From Alkalibacillus almallahensis (GTDB taxonomy: Bacteria; Bacillota; Bacilli; Bacillales; Alkalibacillaceae): a DNA stretch of 64,000 nt. The stretch covers positions 38,814 through 102,813 of the forward strand of contig NZ_JAASRU010000011.1 of assembly GCF_011761495.1 (NCBI RefSeq). The letters are read 5' to 3'. A program made the position numbers and the translations under genes. Every line of letters starts with the position of its first letter. Positions within the stretch are counted from its first letter, which is position 1. A model generated the notes under the pieces. It worked only from the letters and a program-made list of their open reading frames with translations, was not told the origin of the DNA and did not search any database. Of this stretch, positions 27,473 through 35,577 are shown in pieces.

Positions 27473-28021
27473 ATGTTTCGAAGCCTGTATTCTAAAATTT
27501 ATTTGGGGTTTGTTCGTTTTCTTACCTACCAGTTATTAAAAAGGAAAACCTTTATAAAATCACAAAAAAAATCCACTCACAATGAAGTTAATAAATTAAT
27601 GAAAACGTTTGAAGAACAATTAATTGAAAAAAAGTATTTAGCACCGCATTTAACAGAAGGACCTAAACGCGTTAAATCAAAAAGCTCTATTAAATTAATG
27701 GATGCTTTTATAACCAATCGATTTGCAAAAGAAGAAGACGATTTTTACACGCAAGTTGCAAGAACTTGGGTCGAAGGTTATGAGAAAAAATTACACAAAA
27801 GTTCACTACTAATTTCATTTTTGTTCGTTATATTCTGGTTGTTTTTTATATTCTTAAATCAATATATGACTACGATAATCGAAGATATATACTATTTAAT
27901 TTTATTCTTTTTACCAATTGTCGGCTTTTTTATAGCGCTTTTGGGAAGAGGATGGAGAAGTGCAGGTCTTACTATGTTAAATTTCACTTTATTATTAGTA
28001 GCTATGATTACTTATTTATAA
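27473..28021 (+). CDS. Membrane protein of the local three-paralogue family, member C
   Basis: A 182-residue protein. Landmarks: YQLLKRKTFIKSQKK near the start, DDFYTQVARTWVEGYEKKLHKSS (given as positions about 90-112), and three membrane segments with LPIVGFFIALLGRGWR. It is clearly closer to member B than to member A. All three share a cytoplasmic helical part and a hydrophobic C-terminal half. Confidence 0.65.
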   Translation: MFRSLYSKIYLGFVRFLTYQLLKRKTFIKSQKKSTHNEVNKLMKTFEEQLIEKKYLAPHLTEGPKRVKSKSSIKLMDAFITNRFAKEEDDFYTQVARTWVEGYEKKLHKSSLLISFLFVIFWLFFIFLNQYMTTIIEDIYYLILFFLPIVGFFIALLGRGWRSAGLTMLNFTLLLVAMITYL

Positions 28022-28363
28022 AAACATAGTGTTTAGGTTCTGTCCCCCAAAAAATTTAAACTAACAACTCACTCCAATTTTGGGTTAATAATGTGGCAAA
28101 ATATAATGACGCAATTAAATTGAATTCGGTTATGTTAAGTAATCCAGTAACCCATAGATACGAATTTGATTGAACCATTTCACAAAGCGCAGTAATTTAA
28201 GATTCTCATCAACACTCCTAAGAATAGAGTGTCTGCAACACTTTATGAATATGATAGAGCCCCGGTAAAGGAAACACGGCGATTGTGTTAGCAGAGTAGA
28301 TGTTGAGCTTATGTCACGTAGAACTAAATGAAGTGTTTTGATGGAGCGTTATTTAAATAGATA
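28022..28363. other. Gap without recognisable gene
   Basis: About 340 bp with no supported reading frame, RNA or family repeat; it ends at the terminator hairpin at 28364. Confidence 0.5.
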
Positions 28364-28407
28364 CCCCCGAACGATTTTTATGAAAAATAAATCGTTCGGG
28401 GGGGGGG
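28364..28407 (-). terminator. Hairpin with a ten-G run, downstream of the 28434 gene
   Basis: CCCCCGAACGATTT (28364-28377) pairs with AAATCGTTCGGGGG (28389-28402). The G tract continues to 28407, ten G in a row. It follows the 28434-28787 gene on the minus strand and is a probable terminator. Confidence 0.65.
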
Positions 28408-28433
28408 TTACTTTTGCATTATTAGGTTTTGTC

Positions 28434-28787
28434 TCAACCTCTTATGACTTCAATATTAAAAATACCTAAATTGTTTTCTGTTGCAATTTGTTTTACTATT
28501 TTCTCAATATTTTCTTGTGTCACCTTCGAACTTTTTATCTTTACCGTTTTATCGTCTGATGAAAACACCTCTATTGTAGCTACTGAAGCTTTAACATCAC
28601 GTTTTTGAAGCTCTAAATTGATCTCATTCACAAAATTTGAGTTTGATATTTTTTCATGTGTTTCTTTAGCATCTTGAACTTTTTCAAGGTACTCTTCTTG
28701 GTTTGAATTAGCTTCTACTTGATTATTAATCATAATACCCCCTAAAAACAGTATGCTAGCAAATAAAATAAATTTTATCTGTTTCAT
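28434..28787 (-). CDS. Small secreted protein of unknown function
   Basis: A 117-residue protein with a clear signal peptide (about 1-26, MKQIKFILFASILFLGGIMI then VEA). The mature part has a helical charged segment and a beta-rich end (TIEVFSSDDKTVKIKSSK, then an IEKIVKQIATENNLGIFNIEVI region), possibly an alpha/beta sandwich. No cysteine. AAGGAGGATTG lies upstream. Family not recognised. Confidence 0.65.
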   Translation of the reverse strand: MKQIKFILFASILFLGGIMINNQVEANSNQEEYLEKVQDAKETHEKISNSNFVNEINLELQKRDVKASVATIEVFSSDDKTVKIKSSKVTQENIEKIVKQIATENNLGIFNIEVIRG

Positions 28788-28994
28788 AACAATCCTCCTT
28801 GTCCCTGATTATTATGAACATAAATATTATTTTATTCGGGGATATGTAAAATATAGGGAAATTTGAGACAGTAAGATGTGTGCGGGGATTAGTTAATGAA
28901 ATTATACAAGATAGATTAATTAACGATTGACTAGAAATCATAAAATAGCACCTTTGTTTTATTAAATTAAAAACAGAGAAGATAATAATTTCTT

Positions 28995-29180
28995 TTATCT
29001 TAAAATATCAGTTGGCTTTAGCCCTTCCCAAGCTGCTTTAAACTTCGATTTATGCGAAAGGATCGTGTGTTTCTTCGCTAGAACTTTATTGTAGTTAAAC
29101 TTATAAGGACATTGTATATATTGCTTAGTTTTATATTTAAAGTTGTTTTGATGATTCCTTCAGATTTCAATAGCTTTATT
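28995..29180 (-). pseudogene. Remnant of a reading frame with an internal stop
   Basis: The minus strand reads about 54 codons up to a TAA at 28995-28997, with basic, aromatic-rich content (CPYKFNYNKVLAKKHTIL, KFKAAWEGLKPTDILR). The frame is broken by a TGA at 29160-29162, no start codon with ribosome site exists, and the upstream part runs into the next gene. It may be the tail of a lost transposase or other protein; the family is not identified. Confidence 0.35.
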
Positions 29181-29181
29181 A

Positions 29182-29745
29182 TTATATGCCTTTTCTTTCA
29201 TGTTCACTTATATAATATCTACCATTTGTTCTCTCATCTATCGTAACAACAAGATCATGGATTTCTTGTATTTCATTTTTTAAAACATCTTTATTATTAG
29301 TATGTAATGTTTCTAATCGACTTAATTCAGCTTCTAACTCTTCTATTTCGTCAGGGTCAGTTTCTTGGTTTAATTGTTCTTCAATTGAATTGATCTGGCT
29401 TTCTAATTCCTCTAAATTATTTTCTGGTAAGGATACAAAATCATCCGCCAATTTTTTCAAGTTATCTTTTTCTTCTGCAGATGCATCTAAATAATGAACC
29501 CTTCTCTCAACAGCAGTTTGAATACCATTTCCAAAAGGTAGAGCATATTCATCTTCACAATCACATAACATGGCATCCACGACAACATGTAATTCATAAG
29601 CGAATCGTTCTTCAAGCGATACATCACCACTATAAAATCTCTCAGTTATATCTTCGTGACTATCTGCCTGTGATTCAATAAATCCATAACTAACCCCAAC
29701 GATCATCGCTAAAACCAAAAATGATATTGTTATAACTCTTTTCAT
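29182..29745 (-). CDS. Secreted coiled-coil protein of unknown function
   Basis: A 187-residue protein with a signal peptide (about 1-25, basic MKR then a hydrophobic run and a S-x-A-D region). Residues 95-165 are a strongly charged coiled coil (LEELESQINSIEEQLNQE, EIEELEAELSRLE). One CDCEDEY segment holds the only cysteines. It begins 15 bp after the stop of the gene upstream, so the two form an operon. Family not recognised. Confidence 0.65.
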   Translation of the reverse strand: MKRVITISFLVLAMIVGVSYGFIESQADSHEDITERFYSGDVSLEERFAYELHVVVDAMLCDCEDEYALPFGNGIQTAVERRVHYLDASAEEKDNLKKLADDFVSLPENNLEELESQINSIEEQLNQETDPDEIEELEAELSRLETLHTNNKDVLKNEIQEIHDLVVTIDERTNGRYYISEHERKGI

Positions 29746-29760
29746 GATTAAATCCCCCTT

Positions 29761-30348
29761 TTATTCCTCACCATATTCTATATTTTCAGCTGATTCTAAG
29801 TAGTTCATTTCTTCCTCTAAGCTTAAAACCCCTGTAGCTTTTCCGAATGTACCGGCTTGCATCTCCCATATAAAATTATGCTGTTCATCGACCCTATCAA
29901 AATCGTCTCTTTCCCATGCTCTTAAAATATGCATGTATCTTTCACCATGCTTATAATCATTTTCTTGTATTGCCTCGATCATCCATTTAATTCGTTCATC
30001 TGTAATTAAATAAAACCCCCATTTTTCGTTAGCCTCAACTTTTTGGTGGCTCATGTGATCAATATAATCCTTCACTTTATTTTCTGGCAGTTCAGTCTGA
30101 CTATGAATATCTCCGAACGGATTAAGGTGTTCTTGATTTTTTGCATTTTTAAATTTTTCTTTGGACAACTCTGTTATTTCTTGCTGTTTTATGGTTGTTT
30201 GTTCAATGTTTGTTTTTCCATTATTGGTTTTCTCATTATCAGTATCAGCAGTAACATCTGATATAATAGTTATACCAAAAAATAATCCGAACCCTACTGC
30301 AAATGTCATTAATATTTTCAGTGTTTGTTTATACATCTTATTACCCAT
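29761..30348 (-). CDS. Membrane-anchored or secreted protein, DUF6241-like
   Basis: A 195-residue protein from ATG 30346-30348 (MGNKMYKQTLKI), 9 nt after AGGGGG. One N-terminal hydrophobic segment (about 8-28) is followed by a Lys/Thr/Asn-rich linker and a conserved-looking domain: DHMSHQKVEANEKWGFY, LITDERIKWM, YMHILRAWERDDFDRV, HNFIWEMQAGTFGKATG. From memory this pattern resembles a Bacillus family listed as DUF6241; function is unknown. Confidence 0.65.
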   Translation of the reverse strand: MGNKMYKQTLKILMTFAVGFGLFFGITIISDVTADTDNEKTNNGKTNIEQTTIKQQEITELSKEKFKNAKNQEHLNPFGDIHSQTELPENKVKDYIDHMSHQKVEANEKWGFYLITDERIKWMIEAIQENDYKHGERYMHILRAWERDDFDRVDEQHNFIWEMQAGTFGKATGVLSLEEEMNYLESAENIEYGEE

Positions 30349-30413
30349 TCCACTTAACCCCCTAAGGCCTATTTTTATGTTACATAATATGGTAATCATG
30401 TTCAAGCACAAAA

Positions 30414-30440
30414 AAAGAACAGGAATAAATCCTGCTCTTT
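30414..30440 (-). terminator. Terminator at the end of the sulfide cluster
   Basis: AAAGAACAGGA pairs with TCCTGCTCTTT (one mismatch) around ATAAA; on the minus strand it is followed by TTTTTTTGTG. It lies downstream of the last rhodanese gene. Confidence 0.75.
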
Positions 30441-30535
30441 CACACTGTCGAGATTATCTAACACTCACTATTAGTGTAAGTGCCTGGTTTTATATCAATC
30501 AAATTCTTCTACGAAAATAGTCCCGCTTCACGAAT

Positions 30536-30838
30536 TTACGACCGCTCTACCGGGCCATTCCAATCAAGCATACCGCCGACCATATTCTTCGCGTTGAAGC
30601 CATGTTGCTCGAGGTATTGAACGGCTTTACCACTACGGTTACCTGAACGGCAAATGACGACATGCTCCTGATCTTGACTTAACTCGTCTTTGCGTTCTTC
30701 TAATGAACCTAGTGGGATATGTTTGATGCCAGGAATATGCCCTTGTTCAATTTCTTCCGGTTCGCGAACATCGAGTAAATTGACTTCCTCTTTATTTTCA
30801 AGTAACTGTTTCACTTCGTCTGTTGTAATTTCATTCAT
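30536..30838 (-). CDS. Single-domain rhodanese (second copy)
   Basis: A 100-residue sulfurtransferase that moves sulfane sulfur between thiols. The active loop is CRSGNRS (Cys at about residue 63). It is a paralogue of the 33557 gene at the other side of the cluster: both start MxEITTDEVK and end GGMLxWxGP. Likely role: sulfur transfer in persulfide handling. Last gene of the cluster. Confidence 0.9.
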   Translation of the reverse strand: MNEITTDEVKQLLENKEEVNLLDVREPEEIEQGHIPGIKHIPLGSLEERKDELSQDQEHVVICRSGNRSGKAVQYLEQHGFNAKNMVGGMLDWNGPVERS

Positions 30839-30936
30839 CGATAACGCCTCACTTTCTTAAATTAATGACACTTATAATATACCATACCGATCTGTTTAAT
30901 CACCAATTAAACGCGTAAGCCTATCCAATATAAAAA

Positions 30937-30967
30937 AGTCACCCCATACAAACAATATGAGATGACT
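30937..30967 (-). terminator. Terminator after the DUF202 gene
   Basis: On the minus strand AGTCATCTCAT pairs with ATGGGGTGACT (two G-U pairs), followed by TTTTTT. Confidence 0.75.
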
Positions 30968-30974
30968 CCGTGAC

Positions 30975-31331
30975 TTAGTATAAATAAAAGTAAGCGAAAA
31001 ACAGCCCCGCCATAACTAACATTAACGCCGAAATTAACCAAACGAGATGAAGGGAAGATGTGAATGTTTGATCGTTAATTTGTTTTTTCTTTCGTACATA
31101 ATGAACGGTTGAAAAAACAATCGCAACCAACCCAATCACAACAGATAAGATTCCAATCATTTCAACTAACTGATCCGACTGACCACCTACACTAGCACCC
31201 GTCGAAAAATGAATATTTACGATTAAAAAGCCTATCCCCATAATTGCTAGTGCTGTTCGAATCCAGGCTAAATACGTTCGTTCATTCGCCAAGTGTTGTT
31301 GAATATACTTCGAATCCTCCGTTTCACGCAT
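30975..31331 (-). CDS. DUF202 family small membrane protein (YidH-like)
   Basis: A 118-residue protein from ATG 31329-31331 after TGGAGG. The DUF202 signature HLANERTYLAWIRTALAIMG lies near the N-terminus, and three membrane segments follow (about 30-48, 67-87, 98-117). The family's function is not known. Its place inside the sulfide cluster hints at a role in membrane sulfur or redox stress, but it could be a bystander. Confidence 0.85.
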   Translation of the reverse strand: MRETEDSKYIQQHLANERTYLAWIRTALAIMGIGFLIVNIHFSTGASVGGQSDQLVEMIGILSVVIGLVAIVFSTVHYVRKKKQINDQTFTSSLHLVWLISALMLVMAGLFFAYFYLY

Positions 31332-31429
31332 GTAAACCATCCTCCAGAAGTTGATTATTCTTATCATTCACTTTATGTAACTCAAATAATACCCTCTTAT
31401 ATAGTTTACCTTTGAAACCTATACAAAAA

Positions 31430-31451
31430 ACCCACCTATTCTAAGGTGAGT
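31430..31451 (-). terminator. Terminator after the TauE/SafE gene
   Basis: On the minus strand ACTCACCT pairs with AGGTGGGT (one wobble) around a 6-nt loop, followed by TTTTTTG. Confidence 0.8.
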
Positions 31452-31460
31452 TTCATTATA

Positions 31461-32243
31461 TCATAGAAAATCGAGCCAGATTTTGATAGCTGATGCCAAA
31501 ATTAATACAGATAAAATACCTTGTAATAACTTCGTATTAATCTTCTTACCAGCATTTGCACCTAATGGCGACGCAATTAAGCTAGCTACAATCATGATAA
31601 TGGCAGGAATTAATAAGACTTGTCCTGTCATTAATTTACCAGCCGTTGCACCGATTGAAGAAATAAAGGTGATCGCCAAAGATGATGCGATGGTCATACG
31701 AGTTGGTATTTTTAACACTAGCAGCATAATTGGCACTAACACGAATGCACCAGCAGCACCGACAATACCAGCACCAACACCTACAATGAACGCTAATGTT
31801 GCTGCTAATGTTTTATTAAATGTCACTTGGTCAAATGATTGATCATCCACACCTTTCTTAGGCATAAACATCATCACAACAGCAACGGTCGCTAACATCG
31901 CATAGACGAAGTTAACACCATCATCCGATAAAAACCGTGAACCAAATCCACCAATGAAGCTACCTATTAAAATGCTGACACCCATGTAGATAATCAATTC
32001 TTTATTTAAATAACCACCTTTACGATAAGCCCAAACACCACCAATCGTGGCGAAGAATACTTGAACAGCACTGATACCCGATACTTCATGTGCACTAAAT
32101 GCTGCAAATCCTAAAAGTGGTGGGATATATAATAGCATGGGATATTTAACAATCGAACCACCGATCCCGACCATACCCGAGATAAATGATCCTATAAAGC
32201 CAATCAAGAAGATGACAAGCATAAACAGTAAACTATATTCCAT
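31461..32243 (-). CDS. TauE/SafE family sulfur-anion exporter
   Basis: A 260-residue protein with about eight membrane segments. It has the duplicated family motif: [16 protein letters not shown] in the first half and [18 protein letters not shown] in the second. TauE/SafE proteins export sulfite, thiosulfate or sulfoacetate. Here, next to a persulfide dioxygenase, export of sulfite or thiosulfate is the likely job, as for the cst/yrk loci. Confidence 0.9.
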   Translation of the reverse strand: MEYSLLFMLVIFLIGFIGSFISGMVGIGGSIVKYPMLLYIPPLLGFAAFSAHEVSGISAVQVFFATIGGVWAYRKGGYLNKELIIYMGVSILIGSFIGGFGSRFLSDDGVNFVYAMLATVAVVMMFMPKKGVDDQSFDQVTFNKTLAATLAFIVGVGAGIVGAAGAFVLVPIMLLVLKIPTRMTIASSLAITFISSIGATAGKLMTGQVLLIPAIIMIVASLIASPLGANAGKKINTKLLQGILSVLILASAIKIWLDFL

Positions 32244-32280
32244 TCCAACACCCCCTAGGGTAATTCATTTTGAAAAATAA

Positions 32281-32305
32281 AAAGAGGGAGACAACCTCCC
32301 TCTTT
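32281..32305 (-). terminator. Terminator after the persulfide dioxygenase gene
   Basis: A perfect 10-bp stem AAAGAGGGAG/CTCCCTCTTT with loop ACAAC; minus-strand continuation is TATTTTTC. Confidence 0.85.
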
Positions 32306-32315
32306 ATTCAGTTAT

Positions 32316-33446
32316 TTATCTTACAGCACAACGGTTAGGTCCGACTTCCATTTCACGTTTCTCTTCAAGTTCTGGAGTTTCTTTACCCATATTCGTCATG
32401 CGAACTCTTTCGTGAGAGTTTGGTTGAGGTGGTAAGTTTTCTGTTACCATCTTACGGAACTCTTCCTCATCTTCTACTTGTAGACCGTCATTTTGTTCGA
32501 ATAGAACACCTAGTTTTTCTTGAACTGAACCATCTTCATTTTGTTCTTCTTTAAATGAATAGTGAGCTGGTAGTACAATTAGGTCGTTTGATAGTTCTTT
32601 GTAGCGTTCGTATAGTGTCTCACGTAAGTCACCAACCCAATCATCAGCTTTACCTGCTAAATCTGGGCGACCAATAGATTGGATAAATAGAATATCACCT
32701 GTCATCAAGTACTGATCATCCACGATGAATGAAGTTGAACCAATTGTGTGGCCTGGTGAATAAATCGCTTGAACATCAATCTTAGATGACCCAACTTTGA
32801 TTTCTTCCTGGTCTTGAATTGGTGCATAATCTAATTGCATCTCTTCAGCGTCTTTCGGTGGTAGATAGTACGTTGCACCCGTTTTATCCGCAATTGTACG
32901 GCCACCAGAAATGTGGTCAGCGTGTAGGTGCGTATCGAATACGTGCTTGATTGTTGCACCTTTTTCTTCTGCGAAATTAATATACGTATCAGCCATACGA
33001 GTCGCATCAATAATTGCTGCTTCACCGTCAGATACGATCATATAAGATAGGCAACCTTTACCTAGACGTACGAATTGATATAATTCGCCTCCATCTTCTA
33101 AATCGCCTAACTTAACAGGTTCTAGGTGTTCACTCCATGCTCTCATGCCACCTTCAACAGAATAAATATTGTCGAAGCCTTCATCTGCTAACTGCTCTGC
33201 AACCATTTTAGAAGAATTACCTTTGGCACAAATAACGACAACATCTTTATTTTCTGGAACCTCGTCTTTAATCGGCTCTACACCATCTACAAGATCGAAA
33301 TATGGTTTGTTTAAATAATTGAAACTCTCGCTTTCAACCTTCCAGTCTTCGAAAGCATCTTCGCTACGAACATCTAGTAGGAAGACATCTTCTTGATTCA
33401 TCACCTTGTTAGCTAATTCATTAACTGTTAGTGTTTTGAAACTCAT
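32316..33446 (-). CDS. Rhodanese-metallo-beta-lactamase fusion, persulfide dioxygenase type
   Basis: A 376-residue enzyme from ATG 33444-33446 after GAGGAGG. The N-terminal rhodanese domain (about 1-110) keeps a Cys in its loop ([10 protein letters not shown]73). The following MBL domain has the metal motif [11 protein letters not shown] and later PGHTIGS and PAHYSF. The family (CstB, YrkH, ETHE1-like) oxidises glutathione or low-molecular-weight persulfides to sulfite/thiosulfate. Domain order is rhodanese first, unlike S. aureus CstB. It belongs to the CstR-controlled cluster. Confidence 0.88.
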   Translation of the reverse strand: MSFKTLTVNELANKVMNQEDVFLLDVRSEDAFEDWKVESESFNYLNKPYFDLVDGVEPIKDEVPENKDVVVICAKGNSSKMVAEQLADEGFDNIYSVEGGMRAWSEHLEPVKLGDLEDGGELYQFVRLGKGCLSYMIVSDGEAAIIDATRMADTYINFAEEKGATIKHVFDTHLHADHISGGRTIADKTGATYYLPPKDAEEMQLDYAPIQDQEEIKVGSSKIDVQAIYSPGHTIGSTSFIVDDQYLMTGDILFIQSIGRPDLAGKADDWVGDLRETLYERYKELSNDLIVLPAHYSFKEEQNEDGSVQEKLGVLFEQNDGLQVEDEEEFRKMVTENLPPQPNSHERVRMTNMGKETPELEEKREMEVGPNRCAVR

Positions 33447-33474
33447 AATCAAAAACCTCCTCATTATCATTCAA

Positions 33475-33490
33475 TATTTCACGTGAAACA
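33475..33490. promoter_or_regulatory. parS-like site
   Basis: TATTTCACGTGAAACA matches the parS consensus TGTTTCACGTGAAACA at 15 of 16 positions. It lies in the short gap upstream of the persulfide dioxygenase gene, about 20 kb left of oriC. ParB (encoded at 63033) would be expected to bind it. Confidence 0.75.
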
Positions 33491-33556
33491 CGCTTTTGAT
33501 TTAACTCTATAAAAACCGCCATGATGGTCTATAACTAGACTAAAAACTTAAGGGCG

Positions 33557-33856
33557 TTATTTTTCTGTCGGTCCATCCCAAGCTAACATACCGCCGGCCA
33601 TATTTTTGACGTTATAGCCGCGTTCTTCTAGATATTGTGTCGCTTTACCACTACGGCCACCTGAACGGCAAACCATAACATAGTCTTCATTTTTATCTAA
33701 TTCATTCTCGCGGAATTCCAATAAACCGAGCGGAATGTTTTTAGCGCCTGGAATATGACCTTCTGCTACTTCATCCGTTTCACGAACATCAATCACTTTT
33801 ACATCTGCATCTTGATCTAATAACTCTTTCACTTCATCTGTGGTAATCTCTTTCAT
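33557..33856 (-). CDS. Single-domain rhodanese (first copy)
   Basis: A 99-residue sulfurtransferase with active loop CRSGGRS (Cys about residue 63) and the rhodanese motif VIDVRETDE. It probably accepts or donates sulfane sulfur together with TusA and the DsrE-like protein encoded upstream. Paralogue of 30536-30838. Confidence 0.92.
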   Translation of the reverse strand: MKEITTDEVKELLDQDADVKVIDVRETDEVAEGHIPGAKNIPLGLLEFRENELDKNEDYVMVCRSGGRSGKATQYLEERGYNVKNMAGGMLAWDGPTEK

Positions 33857-33929
33857 AATAGACCCTCACTTTCAAACATTGTCACTTATAGTGTCGTAAA
33901 TAATTGTAAAATCATTCATGCTGACTAAT

Positions 33930-34409
33930 TTAGATAAATAAGTTAACAGCACCATCTTCGCCTTCAGCAATATAAGCAGCTACGCCACCATATTCGAGTC
34001 CATCGATTAACTCTTCTTGTTTAATGCCAAGTAAGTCCATTGTCATCGTACATGCTAGTAATGTGACATCTTGTTCTTTCGCCATATCAATGAGATCTTC
34101 TACTGGCATGGCATTATGCTTTTTCATCACACTTTTGATCATTTTTGGACCCATACCTGCAAAGTTCATTTTTGATAATGGTAAGTTTTTCGCACCACGT
34201 GGCATCATTTTGCCGAACATTTTTTCCATAAATGATTTTTGTGGACGTAGTTTTTCATCTTTTCTTAAGGCATTTAAGCCCCAGAACGTATGAAAGATTG
34301 TAACATCGTGATCATAGGCAGCTGCTCCGTTCGCAATAATATAAGCTGCCATCGCTTTATCGTATTCGCCACTGAATAGGATAATATTTGTCTTTTTCTT
34401 CTCAGCCAT
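33930..34409 (-). CDS. DsrE/DsrF/DrsH-like sulfur carrier
   Basis: A 159-residue protein. KTNIILFSGEYDKAMAAYII opens a Rossmann-like fold, and LLACTMTMDLLGI (about 122-134) carries the conserved cysteine. The family (YrkE, CstA-region, DsrE2/3) mobilises persulfide sulfur in concert with TusA and rhodanese, which are its direct neighbours. A CstR operator-like site lies just upstream at 34433. Confidence 0.9.
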   Translation of the reverse strand: MAEKKKTNIILFSGEYDKAMAAYIIANGAAAYDHDVTIFHTFWGLNALRKDEKLRPQKSFMEKMFGKMMPRGAKNLPLSKMNFAGMGPKMIKSVMKKHNAMPVEDLIDMAKEQDVTLLACTMTMDLLGIKQEELIDGLEYGGVAAYIAEGEDGAVNLFI

Positions 34410-34432
34410 GCTAAAACCTCCTGTAATTCTTT

Positions 34433-34448
34433 ATACCACCAAGGGTAT
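34433..34448. promoter_or_regulatory. CstR operator-like dyad upstream of the dsrE-like gene
   Basis: ATACCACCAAGGGTAT has the same ATACC...GGTAT half-sites as the stronger sites at 35019 and 35407. Weaker central symmetry. Confidence 0.5.
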
Positions 34449-34466
34449 ATGATTGTGTAAAATTTT

Positions 34467-34694
34467 TTAGCCTTTCTTCACGTAAAAGGTATAAACACCG
34501 TCTTCTTCTTTCGTATCAACTAATTCGTGGCCTGATGATTTCGTCCATGCAGCTAGATCACTTTTCGCACCAGAGTCTGTTGCTTGCACTTCTAAAATCT
34601 CGCCACTTGCTACATCATCAATTGCTTTCTTCGTCTTCACGATTGGCATTGGGCATGCTAAACCTTTTGCGTCTAACGTTTTTGTGATTTCCAT
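34467..34694 (-). CDS. TusA-like sulfur carrier, tandem copy 2
   Basis: A 75-residue sulfurtransferase of the TusA/SirA fold with the persulfide-bearing GLACPMPIVKTKKAI motif. It differs from copy 1 at two residues only (T4 for A4, A29 for D29). The identity extends to most silent sites, so the duplication is recent or maintained by gene conversion. Confidence 0.93.
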   Translation of the reverse strand: MEITKTLDAKGLACPMPIVKTKKAIDDVASGEILEVQATDSGAKSDLAAWTKSSGHELVDTKEEDGVYTFYVKKG

Positions 34695-34762
34695 TTTGAA
34701 AATCCTCCTTGTTTAAGTGTTTACTTATTAGTCTTTTAACCTTTTCAATGAGGCGTTAAACA

Positions 34763-34990
34763 TTAGCCTTTCTTCACGTAAAAGGTATAAACGCCGTCTT
34801 CTTCTTTGGTATCAACTAGTTCATGTCCTGATGATTTCGTCCATGCAGCTAGATCACTTTTCGCACCAGAGTCCGTTGCTTGCACTTCTAAAATCTCGCC
34901 ACTATCTACGTCATCAATTGCTTTCTTTGTCTTCACGATTGGCATTGGGCATGCTAAACCTTTTGCGTCTAACGTTTTTGCGATTTCCAT
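34763..34990 (-). CDS. TusA-like sulfur carrier, tandem copy 1
   Basis: A 75-residue TusA-family protein; Cys in ACPMP carries the persulfide. It is the first structural gene after cstR and lies immediately behind the strongest operator-like dyad (35019-35034). Likely receives sulfur from the rhodaneses. Confidence 0.94.
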   Translation of the reverse strand: MEIAKTLDAKGLACPMPIVKTKKAIDDVDSGEILEVQATDSGAKSDLAAWTKSSGHELVDTKEEDGVYTFYVKKG

Positions 34991-35018
34991 TTTGAAAATC
35001 CTCCTTCATTTGGTTTTT

Positions 35019-35034
35019 ATACCCTAAGGGGTAT
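35019..35034. promoter_or_regulatory. CstR operator-like dyad upstream of tusA copy 1
   Basis: ATACCCTAAGGGGTAT, a near-perfect inverted repeat between cstR and tusA. CsoR/CstR-family operators are G/C-tract dyads of this kind flanked by A/T. Confidence 0.75.
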
Positions 35035-35083
35035 ATTAAAGCTTATAATACAATCTGTCAACTTATTTCGCTTTTTAAATTTC

Positions 35084-35344
35084 TTAACGGCTTTTAACGA
35101 GTAAATTGACGGCTTCTTTAACACGTTCGTCTGTATTTTCACCATTTTCTTCAGCTTCACGTACACATTCGATTAAGTTTTCACTTACAATCACACCAAT
35201 GGTACGATCAAGTGCTGTACGGCTTGCTGAAAGTTGGTTAATCACTTCTTGGCAATCTTCGCCTTCTTCCATCATCCGCAATGCTCCGCGTAATTGACCT
35301 TCAAGGCGCTTAATTCTATTTTTAACTTTTGCATCGTATTCCAT
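35084..35344 (-). CDS. cstR: CsoR-family persulfide sensor (CstR-like repressor)
   Basis: An 86-residue all-helical repressor from ATG 35342-35344 (MEYDAKVKNRIKRLEGQLRG) after AAGGAGG. It has the two sulfur-reactive cysteines (GEDCQEV and NLIECVRE). Asn occupies the position four residues before the second Cys, where copper-sensing CsoR has its His ligand. That favours the persulfide sensor CstR over a copper sensor. It heads the sulfide cluster and has ATACC...GGTAT dyads on both sides. Confidence 0.88.
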   Translation of the reverse strand: MEYDAKVKNRIKRLEGQLRGALRMMEEGEDCQEVINQLSASRTALDRTIGVIVSENLIECVREAEENGENTDERVKEAVNLLVKSR

Positions 35345-35406
35345 GTTTACAACCTCCTTCTGAGATACGTTTGAAAAGTTGTTGTTTGACGTTACATTTG
35401 TAGTAT

Positions 35407-35422
35407 ATACCCCTATAGGTAT
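35407..35422. promoter_or_regulatory. CstR operator-like dyad upstream of cstR
   Basis: ATACCCCTATAGGTAT, an inverted repeat in the cstR promoter region, consistent with autoregulation. A degenerate relative (ATACCCCTCTATGTAT) lies at 35509-35524. Confidence 0.7.
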
Positions 35423-35537
35423 TTTGTCAAACATGTCTTTTAAAAATTTTTAGTTTGTTTATCTTTCACCGTTATTGGCTTTCGATAACTATTTCAACAC
35501 TTTTTAACATACCCCTCTATGTATCTAATTAAACATA

Positions 35538-35573
35538 AAACCGGTTGGCATCGCAAATGATACCAACCGGTTT
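35538..35573 (-). terminator. Terminator of the coat-protein gene
   Basis: AAACCGGTTGG (35538-35548) pairs with CCAACCGGTTT (35563-35573); an inner ATC/GAT extends the stem. Minus-strand continuation is TATGTTTAAT. Confidence 0.8.
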
Positions 35574-35577
35574 AACA

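Noticed and set aside
21604..30348. Complete prophage
   Set aside because: No integrase, terminase, portal, capsid or tail genes and no att-like direct repeats; only an endolysin-like gene and a regulator are present.
35084..35344. Copper sensor CsoR
   Set aside because: The His ligand position is Asn and no copper genes are adjacent, while sulfur-transfer genes follow directly.
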